From Spirodela intermedia (Eukaryota; Streptophyta; Magnoliopsida; Alismatales; Araceae), in the NCBI GenBank assembly GCA_902729315.2, contig LR746274.1, positions 3,809,037 through 3,873,036 on the forward strand: DNA of 64,000 nucleotides, read 5' to 3'. Of the stretch, positions 59,501 through 64,000 are shown piece after piece. The translations under genes were made by a program, and so were the position numbers. Each line of letters begins with the position of its first letter. The first letter of the stretch is position 1. Below the pieces are notes generated by a model that was not told the origin of the DNA, did no database searches, and saw only the letters and a list, made by a program, of their open reading frames with translations.

Positions 59501-62500
59501 AGGATATCACACCTATAAATGAAGAAAGATAGCACGCCTCAAATGACGTAAGAATTGATTCACGATGAAACCCCAGCCGGACAAAGCCGACGCTGAACAG
59601 AAGCAGCAGCAGTGGCGCTCCCTCAAGTAGGAGATGCCAAACAAGACCAATGCCAAACACAGAGGCAACAGCAACAATGGTGGAGGCGGCAGCAGCAGCA
59701 CTCCCTTAGGTAGGAGATGTCAAACAAGACTTTAATGGAAGATACCATGTTCAAATAGAGAAATAAAACCTCGTCACGAAGGACAGGGGAGAATGGAAGA
59801 AATCGCCTCAAGATTCATTCAATTCTAAACCCCACTATAAAGGGAATAACAATACACTCTCTCTCTCTTTTTTGGCAAAAACACCCTCAACTAATTACAG
59901 TATTTCCCTATGACCTAGAACTTCCAACATATCCATTAAACTTTAATGGATCTGCCTATAGACCAATGTAATGGGCCTGACCCATTAACTCATATGACCT
60001 GTATTTAAACGGGAAATCATGATAATCAATGAATTAATTGGGTTGCAGGAACCCTACTCCAAGAAGTGGCTGCTGAGTTCATCTGCTTGGAAGAAGAGGA
60101 TCATGAAGATCAACTCCTTCATTCTCCAGGTTGAACAAACCTCGATCAAGATCAATTACCAACACATCCTATAGAACAGAATGTCAAGGATAAATAAAAA
60201 AAGCCCTAATGCTAACCCTTAGTTATACAGAATTATTTATGTGATGTAGAATAAGTAATATCATAACAACCTACTCAAAGAGGTATTACAGCTGAAGTAA
60301 TGACGTATGATGGTATACATGATTGATTGTTCAAGAACCATTGGTATATTATCCAATACTATTCCTACACATTCCATACCTCCAACAATCTATTATCTCA
60401 TATTTGACATGAAAAGAATATCCAAGATACTAACAGCTGCACAAAAAACAATTATCCAAGATACTAACAGTTGTCTCAAAAGAATATCTATACTACCATC
60501 GGTAGCTGTCTCAAAAGAATACTAACAGAGGTTCCAACCCATGGTAGTGTGGATCAGGATTCCATATTTTTTCATTCAAGAAGCAAACCATAATAAGTTC
60601 AACAATTTTGATAAAAGGAAATGTGACTGTCACCTGCAATGTATGGAGAAGATTGCAGGTTGCTTCTGGAAAATCAGGGCGCAATGACAATGCCTGCTTG
60701 TAACTCTTTATAGCAGCATCCACGTGTCCACTGCGAGCACCCAAGTTCAAGGTGACGTGCTTAATAATACAAAACTTATAAAAAAGTGAACCACTCAAAA
60801 CCAAGGCATGCCATGGCGCATATGGTACCTATCCTTATATGCTGAAGCCAAATTTGCATGCGCCTCAGCCATAGTTGGCCGGATAGTCACTGCCCGGATA
60901 TAATCCTGAATGGCTTCATTAACTCTACCCATCTCCTTGAATGTGTTGCCTCTATTCACAAGCCCATCAGCTGCTAAGGGATCTATACGGAGCACCTCAT
61001 TATAGCAAGTTATAGCTTCAGCGTAATTTCCCTGTTACGTTGGAAGTTTCAAGGTTCAATCAAGCATCAAGGATATCATAAGAACCAGAATAGCCTAAAA
61101 TTGAAAGTGGAGAAAGAATAACGAAGAGAGTTATTCATCAAACAGGGAAATCACGACCCAAACATGCACAAATTATCATGGAAGAAGTTTGACAGAGAGG
61201 TACCTGTTGTTTATATATAATTGCCAGGTTATTGAAAGGAGCAGATAACCCAGTTGTCACATTTAATGTAGCCTTATAGCATGAATATGCAGCATTCATC
61301 ATGTTCCTGCACGTCAGAATTATGTCACGAAGGAACAACTCTTTTCTCAATATGCAGCGGACAGTAAACCCTCTCAGATGTTAACGCTTACCATTCCATG
61401 TATATATTCCCGAGGTTAGTAAGTGCTTGCGGGTGGCTTGGTTGTAATGCCAGGCATGACTTCATGAATCAAATTTACCAGTATAAATTATTGAAGAAAA
61501 AACATTAGAAGAGTATAATAAATTAAATAAAGCAATAAAAATTAAACAAGCAATCATGTATATTGACTTACTCTGTAGCAATTGATTGCCTCTTCCACCC
61601 GTCCAGAATCCTTCAGCGCATTCCCCTACATATTTAGAAGACAATAAAAATCATTCATTCCATTGCATTCATGTCAGGATAATTAGGACCCACGCAGAAA
61701 AGAGACAACCAAACTAACCAGGTTGTTATATGCCTCTACAAATCCCGAATCACAAACTATAGCTTGCTTGTAGTGAAGGATAGCCAAATCCATCTGACCT
61801 TGTTCATAGTATATACTAGCTAGATTCCCTGCATATTGTTTAATTAAATAACAATCTGATGATCATAAAACATGAAATTAATTTTCCACTTCAGAAGTAA
61901 TTGGAAATGGAGGACCAACTCATAAGTCGGTAGCTTATAAAATGTGAACAAACACAGCATAAAAAACTGAATTGAACAACTCACCATAAGCAACTGAATA
62001 ATCTGGTCGACCTTGGAGAGCACGCTGATAGCATGTGATGGCCTCTGGAGCCATCGCCATTGCCTGGAAAAGGCAAAAGAAAGATCTGTATCGCACACCC
62101 CAGAAACTACTTCTGGCAGTTGATGTGACAGTATTGTCACAGACCATGAAGGCTTACCTTATACACATTGCCTAGATTCAGGTAGGCATCAGGAAAATTT
62201 GGTTTGAATTTCAACGCTTCCTGGAAGAAAAGGAGATTCCCAAACTCGGTTAATAAGCAAGAGTTTCAAAACAAAAGCACTGACAACAACTAATTAAACA
62301 CAATCATCAAATACACATTTTACAGTCAGTTTAGCTCATTAAAAGAGAGGAATGGCACTTTATTCATAAAATATTCACAGAGGATAAACAGCTCTTCTGG
62401 AAACCAAGATTCGCCAACTTGGTGTAAATTCAGTACGCAGAATCGAAAAACCAGGTTGGATGGGGCCAACATGACTGTGACATCTAACAACTTCGATTTT

Positions 62501-64000
62501 CCAGGATCCAACTAGCACGAATCCGTACATACTCTCTATGCAAAACGTCAACAAGAAGACAAGTGATCCCACTGTAAGTTAGCGGCTGAAACTAGAGAAA
62601 ATGAAAGATAACTAGCTAACTTGGTTTATTGGTTCACTATAATAACCTTTGAAAATTAATTTCATATGGTCAACAGTGCGGATCAAACTTTGATGAATAC
62701 CTGAATCAGTGAGAAGTTCCCAACGGGATGACTATATATACTAAGAGGGACTAACAGCACAAGAGCAAGAATGTTGAATAGAGAAATTCAGCAGGACAGT
62801 TACAATCTGGTCGAGAGTGTCTCCTGTAGTAACTAGGATCATCCACAGCCAATATCCTCAAATATAAAATTCTACAAGACGCACATAGGTCTGGACATCC
62901 AAGGAAGGCTAGGAAAAAACGACCTCAGAATAGTTTGATAACGGTTGTTTGATGTCATTAATCCATAAATTTTGAAAACAATTTGTCAAAAAATATGAGG
63001 ACCACAGTTTTTCCAAGACACGTGACTTACGTTTTTCCAAAAAGAATTCCCTAATTGTAGGAATGGTACATCCATAGGCCCATACAATTCAGAACCAAAT
63101 TCTCAACTTTACAACCCTCTGGATGATACCAGAATCGACCAACCATCATTAAACAGGTTTTCTCCCTAACTGCACAATAGAATCCTCGACACTTTAGATA
63201 GCAATCCTAAGAGTTTTGTCAAAAACAACAAGGGTTAAGGATTACACACCAGGGATCTGACAAGTAATTCCCATTAATACATGGAATGCACCTTAGGATG
63301 GGAGCTCAAATCAAATATTTTTTATCTTTAGCAACCAAAAAATGATGCATGACACAAGATAAAGTAAATCAGGAAGCAACAAAATGTTCATAAACAAGGT
63401 GAAACACAACATCAGAAAATCAGGAAAGCAAAATCCCATGTTTCCTCCAACAGTTTCTTTGGTGGGATAGCTGAGAGAGACCACAGAATTTACATCATTT
63501 CAGTGATTGCATAACATAATTGCCTAGGTTTCTATGTAATTATAGCATGGCAAAAGAGAAAAACAAAATAGAGATGAAATATTTGAATTAAAACATTTCA
63601 CCCTTCTAAATGCTCCTGCTGGGAGTTTATAGATGAAACGTAAGCTGAACCGGATGAACTTTCCAGTGAAACTTTTTTGCAGAGGGAAAAACACTAGTTA
63701 AAGAATAAAAATGATAATAAATGTCCAGCCACCAATACTCATTAGAAAGGACGAGATGACAGGTTTGCAGAAATAATGACTATCTCGGAATGGGGTGGAA
63801 CTCATTTTACCCTGTAGTATAAAACTGCTCTGCTGAGATCTCCAGCTTCCATGAAAAGACCAGCAAGATTAGACCAAGCAATTGCAAAAGTGGGTTGTAT
63901 GCGTAGTGCTTCGACATAGCAGTTGTATGCCTGTATTGATCAAATGTAGCAACAATTAGTCAAATATACACTGTAAAGTCAATTGCTAATGTATATAAGG
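51235..64000 (-). CDS. SEC: SECRET AGENT, O-GlcNAc transferase (N-terminus beyond the window)
   Basis: 22 minus-strand exons: 63930-63811, 62220-62158, 62063-61985, 61829-61719, 61625-61572, 61459-61392, 61306-61204, 61031-60829, 60730-60634, 54060-53989, 53871-53794, 53714-53598, 53494-53410, 53328-53161, 52869-52759, 52633-52547, 52436-52309, 52215-52133, 52058-51953, 51840-51693, 51601-51481 and 51348-51235. All are GT/AG and join in frame to 771 aa. About 200 residues are missing compared with Arabidopsis SEC. The first nine exons encode eight or so TPRs ([27 protein letters not shown]). The rest is the catalytic GT41 domain: [15 protein letters not shown] and [10 protein letters not shown] carry the conserved histidines, NLNGYTKGARNE follows, FNQLYK carries the UDP-binding lysine, then [20 protein letters not shown]. 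It transfers GlcNAc from UDP-GlcNAc to Ser/Thr of nuclear and cytosolic proteins, including DELLA regulators. The intron 60633-54061 carries nested retroelements. No defect was seen in the coding frame. Confidence 0.95.
51424..51458 (+). repeat. GA microsatellite in a SECRET AGENT intron
   Basis: A GA run within the short intron between the last two exons (51349-51480). On the sense strand it is a CT tract that could serve as the polypyrimidine tract of the acceptor region. Confidence 0.8.
53535..53592 (+). repeat. GA/GATA microsatellite in a SECRET AGENT intron
   Basis: GA repeats with a GATAGATA interruption, lying in the intron between the exons at 53598-53714 and 53410-53494. The repeat reaches to within a few bases of the donor. 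Confidence 0.8.
54384..54704 (+). repeat. 5' LTR of the copia element
   Basis: It aligns with the split 3' LTR over its whole length (TCTTTTCATTGTATTTTGTT, AATGGGCCTCGCCCATTAAC, AAGAAGTGGCTGCTGAGTTC). It ends ATCAGCA just before the primer-binding site and has an extra block of about 14 bp near 54395 relative to the 3' copy. Confidence 0.85.
55020..55860 (+). pseudogene. copia gag remnant
   Basis: Frames read like a copia capsid: [60 protein letters not shown]. The matching family pattern is LW..., RLWQELD... and YDFLAGLN. Stops and frameshifts break it. A zinc-knuckle region was not found; the inverted duplication starts soon after. Confidence 0.75.
55994..56145 (+). repeat. left arm of a long inverted repeat in the copia element
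   Basis: The reverse complement of this 152-bp block matches 56210-56360 at about 90% by eye, with small gaps (for example the shared words GAGATTCTACTGGTTGAAG and CTAATTTGAAGGCTCATC). It lies in the wrong orientation for the polyprotein, so it is the copied, inverted arm. Confidence 0.9.
56146..56209 (+). pseudogene. protease active-site fragment in the hairpin loop
   Basis: The frame gives [11 protein letters not shown], the copia aspartic-protease motif (normally DSGATDHMT) with Gly changed to Ser. It sits in the 64-nt loop between the two arms of the inverted repeat and runs on into the right arm in the normal direction. Confidence 0.65.
56210..56360 (+). repeat. right arm of the long inverted repeat
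   Basis: This arm is in the sense direction of the element: it continues from the protease fragment and encodes protease/pre-integrase sequence ([20 protein letters not shown]). It is therefore the original copy. Confidence 0.9.
56820..57842 (+). pseudogene. copia reverse transcriptase remnant
   Basis: Linker and N-terminal RT motifs are visible in broken frames near 56840-57060 ([29 protein letters not shown]). The frame 57207-57842 (211 aa) is intact and holds [15 protein letters not shown] and the catalytic [11 protein letters not shown] (family YVDDMIITG), followed by [20 protein letters not shown] and the connection toward RNase H. Upstream stops and frameshifts separate it from the earlier RT motifs, so no functional enzyme is encoded. 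Confidence 0.88.
57930..58110 (+). pseudogene. copia RNase H remnant
   Basis: Broken frames give ADYAK, then [19 protein letters not shown], a stop, then [18 protein letters not shown]. This is the order ADYAG...TSGY...SSAEAE of copia RNase H, interrupted by a frameshift and a stop. The polypurine tract follows about 100 bp later. Confidence 0.8.
58220..58294 (+). repeat. 3' LTR of the copia element, left part
   Basis: Starts TGTTGAACATCC right after the polypurine tract and is cut by the nested element after GATCC at 58290-58294. Confidence 0.85.
58295..58468 (+). repeat. 5' LTR of the nested TRIM-like element
   Basis: It aligns end to end with 59748-59929. The final CA of the terminal CAACA appears changed to CAACT. 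The right copy has a CT-repeat expansion that this copy lacks. Confidence 0.85.
58877..58892 (+). repeat. C16 homopolymer inside the TRIM-like element
   Basis: Sixteen consecutive Cs in the internal region of the nested element. Confidence 0.9.
59590..59735 (+). repeat. internal tandem duplication in the TRIM-like element
   Basis: A unit with GCAGCAGCAG, CTCCCT, then TAGGAGATGCCAAACAAGAC (about 59599-59647) recurs at about 59688-59730 as TAGGAGATGTCAAACAAGAC, just before the 3' LTR. Confidence 0.7.
59748..59929 (+). repeat. 3' LTR of the nested TRIM-like element
   Basis: Starts TGTTCAAATAGAG and ends CTTCCAACA. It contains a short CT microsatellite near 59857-59870 that the left LTR lacks. 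Confidence 0.85.
59930..60164 (+). repeat. 3' LTR of the copia element, right part
   Basis: It resumes the LTR at TATCCATTA and continues to ACCAACA. It aligns with 54469-54704 of the 5' LTR (AATGGGCCTGACCCATTAAC, AAGAAGTGGCTGCTGAGTTC). Confidence 0.85.
60165..60633 (-). other. rest of the retroelement-bearing SECRET AGENT intron
   Basis: Intron sequence next to the donor after the LLHTLQ codons. It contains a small tandem repeat around 60416-60525 (TATCCAAGATACTAACAG twice and CTCAAAAGAATA twice). No coding sequence. Confidence 0.6.
62221..63810 (-). other. 1.6-kb SECRET AGENT intron
   Basis: It lies between the TPR exons 63930-63811 and 62220-62158. AT-rich; no transposon or second gene was recognised. 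Confidence 0.65.

Larger units (their letters stand above)
58295..59929 (+). mobile_element. nested short non-coding LTR element (TRIM-like)
   Basis: It starts TGTTGAAATGG and ends CTTCCAACA, so the ends are inverted TGTTG/CAACA. LTRs of 174 and 182 bp (58295-58468 and 59748-59929) share AGAGAAATAAAAC-type and TATGACCTAGAACTTCCAAC sequence. The internal part of 1279 bp has no gag or pol similarity on either strand. Flanks are GATCC on the left and TATCC on the right, a 4-5 bp near-match expected of a target-site duplication. It splits the 3' LTR of the copia element, so it inserted later. It is not Cassandra: no 5S-like box was seen in its LTRs. Confidence 0.85.
54384..60164 (+). mobile_element. 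Ty1/copia LTR retrotransposon, defective, antisense inside a SECRET AGENT intron
   Basis: LTRs of about 320 bp flank the internal region: 54384-54704 and 58220-58294 continuing at 59930-60164 after the nested insertion. The primer-binding site TGGTATTAAAGCAGTG follows the 5' LTR at 54705 and resembles the initiator-tRNA-Met type. The polypurine tract GAGAGGGG at 58211-58218 precedes the 3' LTR. Internal order is gag, protease, RT, RNase H, all with stops or frameshifts. The integrase core is missing: the pre-integrase motif (GRVKEGDG near 56440) runs almost directly into the post-integrase linker ([17 protein letters not shown] near 56490). No clear target-site duplication is seen (GATAT against CATCC). 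The 5' LTR starts TATTGAAC where the 3' LTR has TGTTGAAC. Confidence 0.9.

Noticed and set aside
58295-59929. Identification of the nested element as Cassandra (5S-bearing TRIM)
   Set aside because: The LTRs show no 5S rRNA-like A-box/C-box sequence, and the end sequence differs from what I know of Cassandra.
1-64000. CRISPR arrays, bacterial operons or phage
   Set aside because: The DNA is clearly plant nuclear. Repeats present are microsatellites, minisatellites and retroelement LTRs, without regular spacer structure.

Overview
This window is nuclear DNA from a flowering plant. Genes are split into many exons with GT/AG introns and there are no operons. The recognisable proteins are plant families: an AMBRA1-like WD40 protein, oil-body-associated protein 1, type-B-like response regulators, a phytocystatin and the O-GlcNAc transferase SECRET AGENT. 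The mix of AT-rich long-intron genes and very GC-rich compact genes (OBAP1, cystatin), and the abundance of CT/GA microsatellites, lean towards a monocot or early-diverging angiosperm. That placement is inference only.

Layout. 1-2700 is AT-rich, with at most the end of one exon at 1-64. About 2720-22664 (+) is the AMBRA1-like gene: a 5'UTR exon, 13 coding exons whose frames close without a break, and a provisional last exon. 23295-24203 (-) is OBAP1 in three exons. 25254-27074 (-) is a two-exon gene for an unrecognised protein with a hydrophobic hairpin-like segment. 27890-28376 is a polypurine GA/GATA tract of about 490 bp; it opens an AT-rich repeat region with a decayed Ty3/gypsy remnant at 29085-30240. 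35381-38658 (+) and 41464-44744 (-) are tail-to-tail paralogous genes for degenerate type-B response regulators. Most of their exon sizes match exactly, and one intron is present in only one copy. 44745-49980 shows no convincing gene. 50039-50449 (-) is a phytocystatin, flanked by units of a degenerate minisatellite. 51235 to the right edge (-) is SECRET AGENT: 22 exons joined here give 771 codons, and the N-terminus lies outside the window.

The most unusual region is the 6.6-kb SECRET AGENT intron that separates the last TPR exon from the start of the catalytic half. It holds a complete but dead Ty1/copia element (54384-60164) in the opposite orientation. The 3' LTR of that element is split by a second, short, non-coding LTR element of the TRIM type (58295-59929). 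Inside the copia element an inverted duplication of about 150 bp (55994-56145 against 56210-56360, about 90% identical by eye) would fold into a long hairpin in any transcript crossing it, including the SECRET AGENT pre-mRNA. The element has also lost its integrase core.

The genes are independent loci. Possible functional links, all inferred: OBAP1 next to a hairpin-membrane protein (a lipid-droplet candidate), and two pseudo-response regulators that may have kept DNA binding while losing phosphorylation control.
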